NCBI GenBank assembly: GCA_021613375.1
Contig: CM038704.1
Span: 7,384,091-7,448,090, forward strand
DNA length: 64,000 nucleotides
Reading direction: 5' to 3'
DNA from: Megaleporinus macrocephalus
Taxonomy: Eukaryota > Chordata > Actinopteri > Characiformes > Anostomidae
Shown here: piece after piece, positions 37,032-49,629 of the stretch
Layout of the letters: each line of letters opens with the position of its first letter
Numbering within the stretch: the first letter of the stretch is position 1
The notes under the pieces: generated by a model
Seen by the model: the letters and a program-made list of their open reading frames with translations, nothing else
Database searches by the model: none
What the model was told of the DNA's origin: nothing
Made by a program: the position numbers and the translations under genes

Positions 37032-38430
37032 AACGGTAGAGCGGTTAAACAATGGTAGTTCACTTGATGAAGGTAGAGTAGGTAATGAATGGTAGTTTAT
37101 TTGATGAATAGGAATTTAGTGAATGAATGGTGGGCTAGTGAAATTATGGTAGGCTAGTAAATGAATGACAGGCTAGTTAATGAATGGTAGACTAGTTAAA
37201 GAGTGGTAGTTTATTAGAGAAATGGTAGTTTGGTTAATGAATGGTGGGCTAGCAAACTTATGGTAGAGTAGTAAATGAATGGTAGGAAAGGTAATGAATG
37301 GTGGGCTAGTTAAAGAGTGGTAGTTTATTAGAGAAATGGTAGTTTGGTTAATGAATGGTGGGCTAGCAAACTTATTGTAGAGTAGTAAATGAAAGGTAGG
37401 ATAGGTAATGAATGGTGGGCTAGTTAAAGAGTGGTAGTTTATTAGATGAATGGAAGTTTAGTAAATGAATGTGAGCTAGCAAAATTATGGCAGGCTAGTA
37501 AATGAATGACAGGCTAGTTAATAATTGGCAGACTAGTTAAGGAGTGGTAGTTTATTGGATAAATGATAGCTTAGTTCATGAATAATAGCCTAGTGAAATT
37601 ATGGTAGAGTAGTAAATGAACGGTAGGATAGGTAATGAAGATTAGACTAGTTAAAGTGTGGTAGTTTATTAGATGAATGGTAGTTTAGTTAATGAATCGT
37701 GGGCTAGCAAAATTATGGTACAGTAGTAAATGTACAGTAGGATAGGTAATGAAGATAAAGAATAGTAGTTTATTCGATGAATAGTAGCTTAGTTAATGAA
37801 TGGTTGGTTAGCGAAATTATAGAATACTAGCAAATTAATGGTAGGATAGGTAATGAATGGTAGGCTAGTTAAAAAGTGGTGGTTTATTTGATGAATGGTA
37901 GTTTAATTAAGGTATTGCAGGCTAGCGAAATTATGGTAGGCTAGTAAATGAATGGTAAGACTGGTAAAAATTGGGAGACTAGTTAAAAAGTGGTAGTTCA
38001 TTTGATGAATAGTTGTTTAGTTAATGAATGGTGGGCTAGCAAAATTATGGTAGAGAAGTAAACAGTAGGATATGTAATGAAGATAAAGAGTGGTAGTTTA
38101 TTCATTGAATGGTATTTTAGTGAATGAATGGTGGGCTAGCAAAAATTATGGTAAATAAACGGTAGGATAGGTAATGAATGGTAGACTAGTTAAAGAGTGG
38201 TAGTTTATTCAATAAATGGTGGGTTTTACTTTTAGTTTTTATTTGATGAATGGTAGTTTAATTAATGAATGGCAGGCTAGCAAAATTATCGTAGGCTAGT
38301 AAATGAATGGTAAGACTGGTATTAAATGGTAGACTAGTTAAAGAGCGGTAGTTTATTCGTTGAATGGTAGTTTAGTTAATGAACTATGGGATAGCAAAAT
38401 GATGGTAGGCTAGTAAATGAATGATGGGTT
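37032..38430. repeat. 57-bp family, diverged array B
   Basis: Same building blocks as array A ('gactagttaaagagtggtag', 'aatgaatggtgggctag', 'tagtaaatgaatg') but much more diverged and less regular, suggesting an older array that has not been homogenised. Confidence 0.85.
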
Positions 38431-38934
38431 ATAAATATAAATAACAGTAACACTATTAGAAACTAATATATATGTCAGTATAGTAAGTTAACTGATGGGT
38501 CCAATACAGACATCTGTAACTTATTCTTCTTATTCCACTGGATCTTCTATTACAACAACAAACAACAGCTTATAGAAGCATCTTCACATCCACTTGCAGT
38601 CACCAGTCGATGTCATGCTATCATGCAATCTAAGATATATTTATTCCTCATGCACACATTCATCCTCAGAGAATATGAGTCCTGCTAATTGGTATGTGTC
38701 TAGAATGTCAGTCCTTCATGTTCAATTAGCATTTTCTTCACAGACCTTACAGACCTTCAGGGAAAATATGAGTAAGTAAGTAAGCATTTAGCAAGCAATT
38801 AGAGACAGATAGGAACAAAGAGAGCCAAGAAATGTATATTACAATCAACAATCATAACAAATATGGTTGGTTTTTAAAGTAGAAAAAGCCAGATGTTACT
38901 GCTAGGCAGCTGAACACCTTACTGCAGCCATATA
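38431..38934. other. Intron, no feature recognised
   Basis: Unique AT-rich sequence without coding similarity. Confidence 0.5.
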
Positions 38935-39338
38935 CACTACAGTGTAAAGATCTAAAGCACCTAAGCTGATAGTTTAAAAGTCTTTATCTGATCAATAAGT
39001 GTATGTTCACCAGTAAAAACACCAGATATGATTAGAACAGATGTAAATAATCATACAATCCAAAGTAACATGAATATGTTATTGTGAGAGAAGTAGATCA
39101 GATCTTGAGCTCCAGTTTGAAGAACAAACTTAGGTTCCAGATTTCTCCTGGACGCCCCAGACATTGTATGAATGTGTTCAGTTCCTTCAGCAGCAAATCT
39201 TGATTTAGCTTAATGAAGTACTGAGCAGTCAAAGCAGGTATTAGATGAGAACTGTAAATAATACTGGGTTGTTTCCACAAGGAGAAGCTTAGAAAGGGTT
39301 AAATAAACACACTGACGTATGGAAAAGCACTACTTATC
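38935..39338. mobile_element. Interspersed repeat, 'aaagtctaaagcacc' family, copy 1
   Basis: Starts 'acagtgtaaagatctaaagc' and contains 'gttccagatttctcctggac' and 'gctgctgaaggaactgaac' (complement). Other copies are at 49630-49990 and, inverted and interrupted, at 51941-52520. Probably a mariner-type non-autonomous element; the TIR-like end is degraded. Confidence 0.6.
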
Positions 39339-40780
39339 AGACGTGTGCACTCGAGTCGAACTCGAGTCACTAAACTGATGACTTGTGAGTTCACTCGACA
39401 ACATCACTAAAGATTTGTGACTTGACTCAGACTTTACCTTTACTGAATCGGACTTGAGTTTAAGACTTAAAAAGACTCGCCACCCTATTTTAACATAATA
39501 AATAAGGAAAACTTATTAACTGATCATTTTCTGTTAAATAGTGCTTTAACGCTAGGCAGCTGAGCTGTGCCGCTAGGTTTATCTGTAACCTAGCAACAAG
39601 TGAAGTTCTGCAGCCAATCACGGGAAGTTTTGGGGGGGCGCCAGTGTTGAATTTGTGCAGAGACGAGAAGCAGTAAAAATGTTAATGTTATATTAATGTT
39701 AGTTTAATATACTACTAATCAACTGCATCAGTTGTGTTCAATCCTGAAATGACGTTACATCTAGTGACTTGACTAGGACTCGAAGTTTAAGACTTGGGAC
39801 TTGACTCAAGACTTCCCTGTATTGACTTGGAACTTGACTAGGACTCGAAGTTTAAGACTTGGGAGTTGACTCAAGACTTCCCTGTATTGACTTGGGACAG
39901 GACTCGAGACTTCCCTGTATTGACTTCGGACTTGACTAGGACTCAAAGTTTAAGACTTGGGACTTGACTCAAGACTTCCCTGTATTGACTTGGGACTTGA
40001 CTAGGACTCGAAGTTTAAGACTTGGGACTTGACTCAAGACTTCCCTGTATTGACTTGGGACAGGACTCGAGACTTCCCTGTATTGACTTGGGACTTGACT
40101 AGGACTCAAAGTTTAAGACTTGGGACTTGACTCAAGACTTCCCTGTATTGACTTGGGACTTGACTAGGACTCGAAGTTTAAGACTTGGGACTTGACTCAA
40201 GACTTCCCTGTATTGACTTGGAACTTGACTAGGACTCAAAGTTTAAGACTTGGGAGTTGACTCAAGACTTCCCTGTATTGACTTGGAACTTGACTAGGAC
40301 TCAAAGTTTAAGACTTGGGAGTTGACTCAAGACTTCCCTGTATTGACTTGGGACAGGACTCGAGACTTCCCTGTATTGACTTGGGACTTGACTAGGACTC
40401 GAAGTTTAAGACTTGGGAGTTGACTCAAGACTTCCCTGTATTGACTTGGGACAGGACTCGAGACTTCCCTGTATTGACTTGGGACTTGACTAGGACTCAA
40501 AGTTTAAGACTTGGGACTTGACTCAAGACTTCCCTGTATTGACTTGGGACTTGACTAGGACTCGAAGTTTAAGACTTGGGACTTGACTCAAGACTTCCCT
40601 GTACTGACTTGGAACTTGACTAGGACTCGAAGTTTAAGACTTGGGAGTTGACTCAAGACTTCCCTGTATTGACTTGGAACTTGACTCGAGACTCGCTTGT
40701 ACTGACTTGGGACTTGATTGTCAAGACTTGAGACTTACTTGTTACTTGCAACTTATTGAATTGGTCCCATGTCCACAGTA
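39339..40780. repeat. 65-bp GACTTG-type minisatellite inside a hAT-like repeat
   Basis: Left margin 'cagacgtgtgcactcgagtc' and right margin 'ggtcccatgtcc' look like degraded hAT-type ends. Between about 39765 and 40700 a 65-bp unit ('gacttgggacttgactagga' + 'ctcgaagtttaagacttggg' + 'acttgactcaagacttccct' + 'gtatt') is repeated about 14 times, with shortened units at 'ggacaggactcgag'. Not coding. Confidence 0.8.
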
Positions 40781-40784
40781 CACA

Positions 40785-40968
40785 CCCCCAGCACACACTC
40801 TTCACACTTTTACCTTCAGGCAGATGTTACAGGAGTGTGAAGTCCAGGACCACAAGACTGACAAACAGTTTCTGCTCACAGGCCATCAGGCTTGTGAACA
40901 CCTCACGCACTACCTCTCTAACCTCTCCTATCTGAACTGGTTTTAACTGGTCTGATTTTAACTGCATC
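40785..40968 (+). pseudogene. LINE reverse-transcriptase ORF, C-terminal remnant, copy 2
   Basis: Reads 'VKSRTTRLTNSFCSQAIRL' and 'VNTSRTTSLTSPI' to a stop, nearly identical to copy 1 at 27.7 kb. 5'-truncated. Confidence 0.7.
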
Positions 40969-42222
40969 TCACTGTACTGCTGTTTACATACAATACTGTT
41001 TACATTCACTGTACTGCTGTTTACATACAATACTGTTTACACTCACTGTACTGCTGTTTACATACAATACTGTTTACATTCACTGTACTGCTGTTTACAT
41101 ACAATACTGTTTACACTCACTGTACTGCTGTTTACATACAAAACTGTTTACACTCACTGTACTGCTGTTTACATACAATACTGTTTACATTCACTGTACT
41201 GCTGTTTACATACAATACTGTTTACACTCACTGTACTGCTGTTTACATACAATACTGTTTACACTCACTGTACTGCTGTTTACATATAATACTGTTTACA
41301 CTCACTGTACTGCTGTTTACATACAATACTGTTTACATTCACTGTACTGCTGTTTACATACAATACTGTTTACACTCACTGTACTGCTGTTTACATATAA
41401 TACTGTTTACACTCACTGTACTGATGTTTACATACAATACTGTTTACATTCACTGTACTGCTGTTTACATACAATACTGTTTACACTCACTGTACTGCTG
41501 TTTACATACAATACTGTTTACACTCACTGTACTGATGTTTACATACAATACTGTTTACATTCACTGTACTGCTGTTTACATACAATACTGTATACACTCA
41601 CTGTACTGATGTTTACATACAATACTGTTTACATTCACTGTACTGCTGTTTACATACAATACTGTTTACACTCACTGTACTGCTGTTTACATACTATACT
41701 GTTTACATTCACTGTACTGCCGTTTACATACTATACTGTTTACATTCACTGTACTGCCGTTTACATACAATACTGTTTACATTCACTGTACTGCTGTTTA
41801 CATACAATACTGTTTACATTCACTGTACTGATGTTTACATACAATACTGTTTACATTCACTGTACTGCTGTTTACATACAATACTGTTTACACTCACTGT
41901 ACTGCTGTTTACATACAATACTGTTTACATTCACTGTACTGCTGTTTACATACAATACTGTTTACACTCACTGTACTGCTGTTTACATACAATACTGTTT
42001 ACACTCACTGTACTGCGGTTTACATACAATACTGTTTACATTCACTGTACTGCTGTTTACATACAGTACTGTTTACACTCACTGTACTGCTGTTTACATA
42101 CAATACTGTTTACACTCACTGTACTGCTGTTTACATACAATACTGTATACACTCACTGTACTGCTGTTTACATACAATACTGTTTACACTCACTGTACTG
42201 TTGTTTACATACAATACTGTTT
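40969..42222 (+). repeat. 37-bp minisatellite (about 34 units) in a LINE 3'UTR, second locus
   Basis: Same unit and frame artefacts as 27866-30500, about half the length and with a different variant set (e.g. 'gccgtttac', 'gcggtttac', 'tgtatacac'). Confidence 0.97.
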
Positions 42223-42530
42223 ATTTCACTACTCACACAAAAACATTATTGTTTACATTTGTTACTGCAACTTGCACTTTATGACTGCTGCTCTTCATAC
42301 TTGCACATAAAAGCACACATAACTTTTATTTTGTATTTTTTAACTATATAAAAAATTACTTTTATTTACCTCAACTTATATTATTATACTTTAAATATTT
42401 TGTATATATTTTTTATTATTTCTTTTTTTGTTATCTTTATCTATTGGTGAATGGAGGAACAGCAAAGTAAGAATTTCGTAGTACAGTCTGTTCTGCTGTG
42501 CATATGACAATAAAACTCTTGAATCTTGAA
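42223..42530 (+). mobile_element. LINE 3' end, copy 2
   Basis: Matches 30501-30792 and keeps a clear 3' terminus: 'gacaataaaactcttgaatc' with an AATAAA signal and short 'cttgaat' terminal repeats, as in L2/Rex-like LINE tails. Confidence 0.8.
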
Positions 42531-44944
42531 TGTCTGCTACTTACTGTATTAATACTGTTTGAATATTTCAATAATAAAGTAATTTGCTGAGCAAACAATA
42601 AAATAGCTTTTAAAATCTAATATTTCTTTACGTGCCTCATACTTTTGCACAGTACTGTAACTGTGGTCTGTAAGTTATCAGCACAGTGGAGAGAGCAGGT
42701 TACCGAGAAAACAGAAATGACTCGTCAGATGAGTCAGCACAAGTCAGCAAGCCAGTCTGGCTCCTTTTCTCGAACTACAAGGGCCAAAACACTGTGCTTG
42801 GTAGCAGCACTTACTGGCAGAGTTGCCAGGTTGGCGGTTTTCACACCAAATTGGGCTTGTTTGAAAATCCAGTCGCGGGTGCAAACTTTAAAAAATTACC
42901 GCGGGCACCAAAAAACCAAAAAAAAGTGGGTGTTGCCTCGGAAGTTACGTCAACACGGCGGGCAAACGTGTACAGTCAACACTAAGAACCAGGAGAACAT
43001 AACAGCATAAGCAGCAATGTGAAAACAGCAGTCGCTAGCTATAATGCCAGGCAAATAGGGGAAATACGGGAGGCGGTATGGCAAGGACTGGAAAAAGAAA
43101 TAGATTTGATGGAATGGATTAAAAGTGTCCCTAATGACGAGAAAAAGGCATACTGAAATAAGAGCTCATCACAGGGACCTGATTGGCCACAGAAAAACAC
43201 AAAAGGAATGCTGCTCCATTCTCAAAAGCCAGAACATTGTTTGACACAGGCAGCGTTTGACACTGGGATATAAAACTGATATAAAAGAACTAATAAAACT
43301 CTAATGTTACAATATTATTAATGACTTTAATATAAATAGCAATACTCATAATAAGTCATAGACTCATAGTTGTTTTGCCATTTGCTTCAAATGAGTGACA
43401 GATATATTTTGGGCTAGTTTAAACTTCTAAAGGGCTGGTTTTAGACTAACTTAGGGCTGTAGGACCTGGAAACCCTGCTTACTGGTGCTTAGCTCAGTGG
43501 CTTGGCTGGCGAGATTGGGCGATTCCTACTTCTCCATGTCGAACACTGTGAATTCCGTCAAACCGACGAGGCTCTAACGCGGCGAATAACATGACCTCCT
43601 TCTTTCTTCTAACTTCCTTTTCCTTTTTTATCTTCCACCCCATTTATATGTAGAACTTCACCCTGACGCTGGCATTGCTAACAGTTTCCGTTTAGCAATA
43701 AAAGAGCACCAACAGGCTCCGGTCCCATCACGCTCGGCGCAGACACTCGCCTGCCGCCCTAATTCACCCGCCCGCAAGCGCAACACAAAAGCAGGAGGTG
43801 GCCAAAGGCCAGCGCTGAATAGCTTCGCCCATTTGCTCAGTAAATGCTCGGCACTCGGCTCTGAAAGACCGCAGAGATCCGTGCGGCGCTCCATTGAAGC
43901 CGACCTGCAAGAGCTTCCGCACAAAGGCGGGAAAACAAAACCAGGAGAATCCTCCAGCCTCGCATAAGAACCAGCCATGAGTGCTGCTTGAGATGAAGAC
44001 GGACAAACGCAAACCAGCCGACCCCTCGCCTCTCTCCGCCACAATAAAAGCTACAAGTTGTAAAGCCAATTAGCCTGTGGAGGCCCCGACTCCGCACGGG
44101 TCATTATACTGCATCCCCTAATGTGGGATATTAGACATCAAAGCAACCGAAGTAGGCATCATTTCGCCTCCCTATCGATGTGTTCGCCCTCCTCCACACA
44201 AATAACACTGTTTTCCTTCCTGTTAAGGGTTGATGCTAGTTTACTTTTTTCCTTCCTCCTTACTCCTACTCCATCCCCCAACACTGCCCAACCCCCTGCC
44301 CAACACCCCCCACCAACCACCCCACCTCCAGCTTCGGGCTCTCCATGAAAGACTCAGTGGTATAAAAGGCTTTACTTATTTTGCAGCCGGTCTGATTGCC
44401 AGCAACAAGCTTTCATGGTCCCTGTATCAAACAAACCTTCCGCTTTGATGTGCTGGCTTTGACCTTACAGCAAACAGATATCCCCCCGCAAGGAAGACGA
44501 GCCGGCCCGCAATCAAGCCATCTTTCATGCAGCTGACTATGACAACCATCGCACGGCGGGACTCGATGATAATGTTGACGACTCTTATTAAATTCCGATA
44601 ACGCTCGTTTTTTCCGGCGTCTGGCTCTCGGTGGCGAGTGTTGAGCGGGCAGGCGACCTTCGCTGGCGTCACATTAATTGGAGTCGTCGTGCAAATTTAG
44701 CTGTAAACGATCTCACTCCGGACCGCCGTTAAAACCCACGTCCTTGAGCGGTGATGAGAGGGACAACAAGCAGAGCCAGATCTGATCACGCTCGGGTTCC
44801 CAACCCAGCGGCCGCTGCCCACGCTGATTGCTATTGACGTCTTATTGCGGCGAGAATTTATACGCGTTATTATGGTTAATGAAAACTAAGACTTATTGGG
44901 GCGACAACAAATTCCATCAGTGTTTCTACATTTCTGGTTTTGGA
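42531..44944. other. Intron, GC-rich in its right half, no gene
   Basis: Bases 43480-44860 are non-repetitive and GC-rich with many overlapping short frames on both strands, none resembling a protein. Possible regulatory block. Confidence 0.35.
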
Positions 44945-45185
44945 GTAGTTTCAACTGGTTTGTAGAGATGATCTTTACAGTGGCGGTGTTGGGAACCAGA
45001 GTATTTCCAGATTTTTCACTCTTTTACTATCATCAGTGTAAGAACTCAGAAGACACATGTGGTTTCAATGGTGGGTTTGGTAGTAAATATAATGTCTTTA
45101 TTAGGGTTGTAGACATGGGGACCCCTGGTTACCATCACCAACACTGTAAAGACCATCAAAACCAACATAAATGTGGAAACACTGA
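44945..45185. repeat. Interspersed repeat shared with 3345-3565
   Basis: Shares 'acccctggttaccatca'-type phrases and order with 3.35-3.56 kb. The 152-codon frame across it is repeat-derived. Confidence 0.45.
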
Positions 45186-45272
45186 CGGAATTTGTCCAAG
45201 TTGGTCCACTGTTTTCGTTTCTGTATTAGTTTTCAACAACCATAATAACTCTCAGAAATTCTTCTTGCATAT

Positions 45273-45520
45273 CGCTGCTGCCCAATGGAAAACATGTATC
45301 TCTATTTTTGATGATTTTCATTTTTCTACATCATTCGAACAAGACTGTTGTTGACATTATGTTAAAATCTTATGATGAAAGGACCAATAGAAATGCTTCA
45401 AAACCACTTGAAAAAATTCTGATTCCATTGTCTTTGACATTGAAAGTTAAGACTGTTTTTGTTCTCTCCTGTAAAGTTACTATTTTGGAGGTACTTGTTG
45501 TTCATTGGACAGCGACAAAT
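45273..45520 (+). mobile_element. GTCCAATGAAAA-type MITE, complete copy
   Basis: About 248 bp from 'cgctgctgcccaatggaaaa' to 'ttcattggacagcgacaaat', clear inverted termini, with the family core 'aggaccaatagaaatgcttc' between them. Confidence 0.75.
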
Positions 45521-46046
45521 AATTTCTCTAAATTACATTTATATACTAAAATCAAAGCCGTTGTGCTCTTTCAGACGTTTTACTAAATCGCATGGAGAAT
45601 ATTTACTACTAATATTTACTATTAATACATTAAATCATGTTTATTGGGGGGCTAGGTGTAAGTTTCACAATTTCACGATTTCTATTTAGGCGAAGTTACT
45701 AAATATGTGTTTAATACATTATAATTAATAAAATGTACCATAACTTTTGCACAGGCTGGATTAAGTTATTTTTTTCATTCCAAAATGATACAAACAGTAA
45801 CTGTGCAATAAAATGTGCAGATGTGTGGTCTTTGTATTAACATAACATATATACCAGATATCAGATACTGCGAGGTGTTTTAATTTTTAAATTTGCAATC
45901 GTAAATTATTTAATCAATAATGTGGTTATATTATTTATTTAAATATAGATTTTATTATATGTTTTATTCTAAATTTTCTGTAGCTTCCTCAGCCAATGGT
46001 AGAATATAGAATATACAGCTCATGTAACCAAATTAAATTAGTATTT
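45521..46046. other. AT-rich intron, nothing seen
   Basis: No coding similarity or repeat recognised. Confidence 0.5.
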
Positions 46047-46770
46047 CGTCGCTGTCCAAAGAAAAAACATACATCTTAATTTTTGTCAATTTTTATTTAT
46101 ATACACTACCACTCAAAAGTTTGGGATCACAGTGAAATGTTCTTGTTTTCAATGGAGTATCTTCTTCCTTAACACAACAATGGACTGACGGGTCTCTAAA
46201 GAAAGTTGTTTCTTTCTGGTCATTTTGAGTCGGTCAGCAAGCCATCAACTGCTGATCTTCAGATACTAAACTAACCTAGAATGTTGTTCCCTTTTATACT
46301 CACTTATTAGTAGAATGTTTTTCAGCTGTGCATCACAATTGAACAAGAGTGTCCTAACAACCAATTAGTCCAATAACATCCTTAACTTGGATTGGCGGCC
46401 GTACCAGGAGATTTAGACAGAGGACTGAGAATTACTTATAATAGAACTATATGCAAAATAAGCCTCTATACAAAAATAGACTTTAATACAAACATTTTTA
46501 TTCTTTAAAATCATCTGATACACTTACATTAATTGTGAAATGGACAATATTGTTTGTGAATTGCATGAATTAAAATCTAAAGTGAACTTAAACTTTTGAG
46601 TGGTAGTGTACATCATTTGATCATGGCAGCTGGTCTTTACATCCTGTAGAAGTTTCATGATGAATGGACCAATAGAAATGCTCTGGTTCTATTGTCTTAC
46701 ATTGTAAGTAAATACAGTTTTTGTTCTCTCCTGTAAAGTTGCTGTTTTGGAGATACTTGTTGTTCTTTAT
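46047..46770 (+). mobile_element. GTCCAATGAAAA-type MITE, split by Tc1-type element
   Basis: Left piece starts 'gtcgctgtccaaagaaaaaa'; right piece has 'gatgaatggaccaatagaaa' and ends near 'tggagatacttgttgttctt'. The 509-bp interruption is the next entry. Confidence 0.75.
46102..46610 (-). mobile_element. Non-autonomous Tc1-type element, copy 3
   Basis: Ends 'tacactaccactcaaaagtt' and 'aacttttgagtggtagtgta' are inverted, with TA at both margins. It is inverted relative to copies 1 and 2: the complement encodes 'MTRKKQLSLETRQ'-like residues but with 'gtcatttt' instead of 'gtcattgt' next to the start codon. Confidence 0.85.
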
Positions 46771-47342
46771 ACTTTTTACTGCAGAAATAATCTTTCAGCG
46801 AGTATAAAGATTTTATATATATAGTTGATATATCTTATATTTTTAATTTAAAGATTTTTGTAAGCCCATAAGATTTAGTTTCTTGTTCTCAGTGACTTTT
46901 GTAAGCCAAATCATTTTAGCATATATATAATTTTGGTTATTTTCAGAAATATGCTTGAAACCAGCCAATTATGTGCCAATAAAATGAATTAATTTGGTGT
47001 ATTTAAATCACATAAACAAGAAAACAAATCTAGAAATAAGTATAATAATCATATAATGAACAAACAACCATCTTAAAATGATAAATATAACGTATCAACT
47101 GCATATAAGATCATTTTATAAGTTGCCAAGATACCATGTCGGCAGTGCACTTATTATCTAGTAAGACATGAGCTGTGGACTGAAAGAAAAAGGAAGGAAG
47201 CAAAGGAAACAAGCTGGTAAAAGAAGAATCAACATACTTTAAGAGAGCTGTGGGATACGGGCCCTTTAATGAGGCTGAGCTCCCTCGTTAGCAGGGCTGT
47301 CTGGATACTTTTGGATGCTGCAAAACGTCCCAGGTAACTCAC
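46771..47342. other. Intron after the 297-nt exon, nothing seen
   Basis: AT-rich, unique. No feature apart from the exon donor at 47342. Confidence 0.5.
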
Positions 47343-47639
47343 CGTCCTCCTCGGTCTGTTTAACAATCTCCTCGCTCTCCTTGCTGCCCTCCGGGTTGGC
47401 CAGCACCAGCCTGAGCCGGACGGTCACGAACGGCCGCAGTCCTCTCAGGATGTAGTGGGAGGAGGTGGGGATCAGCTCCTCTGCAGCAAACTCCTGCTGA
47501 TTGAAGACGTACTGGTACTGCACGGTCAGGTTAAAGCTGTGGCAGCGTGTCACCGCGTAGGTGAACAGGTCCCACTCCAGCCTGAGCTGCCGGGCGCGGA
47601 CGTCCACCACCTTCACGTTCTGAGGACCGTTCACTGGAT
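47343..47639 (-). CDS. ptprt: PTPRT-like receptor tyrosine phosphatase, internal exon (third FN3 domain)
   Basis: Internal coding exon of an R2B-family receptor protein tyrosine phosphatase, a cell-surface homophilic adhesion receptor whose intracellular domains remove phosphate from tyrosine. Read on the minus strand it runs from a 'tctgcccag' acceptor with a long pyrimidine tract to a 'gtgagt' donor. It encodes 98 full codons and begins and ends in phase 1 (G|AT ... GAC|G). The peptide shows a fibronectin type III fold: the strand B tryptophan in 'RLEWDLF', then '[17 protein letters not shown]', 'YVFNQQEF', '[12 protein letters not shown]' and '[12 protein letters not shown]'. 'NLT' is a potential N-glycosylation site. 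From memory the 'VFNQQ' and 'SSHY.LRGLRPF' segments fit PTPRT better than PTPRM, PTPRK or PTPRU. An ATG lies within the exon, but this is not a gene start. Family certain; paralogue likely. Confidence 0.93.
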
Positions 47640-47870
47640 CTGGGCAGAGAAGGAGCAGAAGCAGGGTCAGAGAATGAGAACAACTCGGAATGTACTGAGT
47701 TCAGCTGAGTGATCTGCACACTGTGTCTGATGTACTGAGAGAGGCTTGAGATCTGTATGATATATTGATGGCTATAGCAACAACTGTTGAGTGATTGATT
47801 GATAATGTATAGTATAGAGTGAAACAGGTTGTCCTTTAAGGGCCTTTGCTTTTCTCCTGTACATGTTGGG

Positions 47871-48014
47871 GCAGTCGTGGGCTAGAGGTCAGGAAACCAG
47901 TCTTGTGACCAGAAGGTAGCTGGTTTGATCCCATGAACCCGTGGGACACGACTGAAGTGCCCTTGAGCAAGACACCTAACCCACCCCTCACTGCTCCCCG
48001 GTCGCTGTGATAGG
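47871..48014 (+). mobile_element. tRNA-derived SINE, copy 2, 3'-interrupted
   Basis: 'ggggcagtcgtgggctagag', B-box-like 'tggtttgatccc' and 'gcaagacacctaaccc' match copy 1 at 17.34 kb. It stops at 'gctgtgatagg', where the next element begins, and the missing 3' part is not found on the other side. Confidence 0.75.
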
Positions 48015-48420
48015 CAGAGGTGTCAAGTAACAAAGTTACTTTAGTAGAAAATTTATTTATTTATAATTTATTGGAGTAATTATTTTTTAAGCTGACTTTT
48101 TACCTCTACTCCTTACATTTACACTCCATTATCAGTACTTTCTACTCCTTACATTTACACTCCATTATCAGTACTTTCTACTCTTTACATTTACACTCCA
48201 TTATCAGTACTTTCTACTCCTTACATTTACACTCCATTATCAGTACTTTCTACTCCTTACATTTACACTCCATTATCAGTACTTTCTACTCCTTACATTT
48301 ACACTCCATTATCTGTACTTTCTACTCCTTACATTTACACTCCATTATCAGTACTTTCTGCTGAAATATATTTACTCCAGTAAAGTATAAATATTTGTAC
48401 TTCGTTACTTGACACCTCTG
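48015..48420. mobile_element. hAT-type MITE with internal 36-bp tandem repeat
   Basis: Termini 'cagaggtgtcaagtaac' and 'gttacttgacacctctg' are exact inverted repeats of 17 bp, starting CAG as in hAT elements. Between about 48108 and 48358, 'ttacatttacactccattat' + 'cagtactttctactcc' (36 bp) is repeated seven times. No clear 8-bp target duplication remains. Confidence 0.8.
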
Positions 48421-49629
48421 CAAACATTACAAGCTAATATAGAAACATGGAATGTGTATTACAAGCATCAAACTCCTAAAGATGTGTTTAATCAAAAGCA
48501 GCCAAAAAGTTATACACTGTACGTTTATTACTGGTAATACTACTACAGTCCTATAGGGGTGCTAGCAGAAATAACACCATCATAGAGAAGCAGTATTTCT
48601 CATTTATTACATATATGGCCCAAACCGAAGGCCTGGCTCTAACAGTCACTGTTCACCACTAATATGCATAATAATAGTATAATGTATAAAATATATAATA
48701 TATAAAAATGTGCAGCGAATTCTGTTTTTAATATCTACAGTGGAATTAAACCCTTACAGAATGTTTAAGTGCTAAAGAACTTCTGCACAGGCTTAGTCAA
48801 GCAGATGCTGTTATCAGCACAGCTTGTTGTGTCCCTGTGCTCGTATGTACATCTCGGCCAAACGAGTGAAAAGGAAGCCGCGGTTGCTGAAGCGGGTTGT
48901 CGTGTTGCGGTGGGCTTGTTCCATGTAAGTCAGTTTGTCCTCCATGTCCTGTTAATTCCTCGAGATTAGAGCAATCACATAAAGAGGGCCAGACGCCTCC
49001 TTTCAGTTCAGCCTCAGATGTGCCTTAAGGGGGTTAAATGTAAAAGGGGGTTTTAGCATCTTCAGAAGCTTACAAGCTACCCGCGTCTCTCAGGAGGCGT
49101 CTATTGTAGAAGTTTCGGGGGCTCAGAAATGTCGGGGAAGAACGTCTGAACGCGCAAACGGCTCTAACGCACTAAAACAAGAACTTTCTGAATATTAATA
49201 CACATGATTTCCACTAACGGTGGAGAACTCTGCTGAGGATTTAACAGGTGGCATTGTAACACGACAGTAGCAGTAATATACTCTAGTAGCGCTTCTTATA
49301 ATCCATCACATGTTGTAAGTATTGTGAACCATTACTGACTACACGTTTCAGCTGCAGAGACCAAAATACCTGTGATTTTCGATCTTGCTTTGTTTTTTGT
49401 AGCAGTATGTCTAATCGTAGTTATTCAAAAATTGCATTTTTCATTTATAACATATGAACTCACTATAATTAAAAACTATTATAGCATTTCAAAATAATGC
49501 AATTTCCCCCCAATGTTCGAAATATTGACTTACTATGTTAAAATTATGATATTTACTAACTTATTAGTAGTAGTATTTTTATATATAGTATTATTTTGCT
49601 CATATTCCCTGCTGTTCCTGCATATTCCC
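48421..49629. other. Intron, no feature recognised
   Basis: Unique sequence; no coding similarity. Confidence 0.5.

Noticed and set aside
43658..44097. Three overlapping minus-strand ORFs of 86-128 codons
   Set aside because: Shifted frames over one GC-rich segment, none protein-like; no splice or start context.
44896..45354. 152-codon plus-strand ORF
   Set aside because: Lies across an interspersed repeat (shared with 3.35 kb) and into a MITE; composition and position argue against a gene.
47266..47634. An ATG-initiated 122-codon gene
   Set aside because: The ATG is internal to the exon and the frame runs through a perfect 'gtgagt' donor into intron; it is an internal FN3 exon.
47455..47712. 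85-codon plus-strand ORF opposite the 297-nt exon
   Set aside because: Antisense shadow of the FN3 exon.
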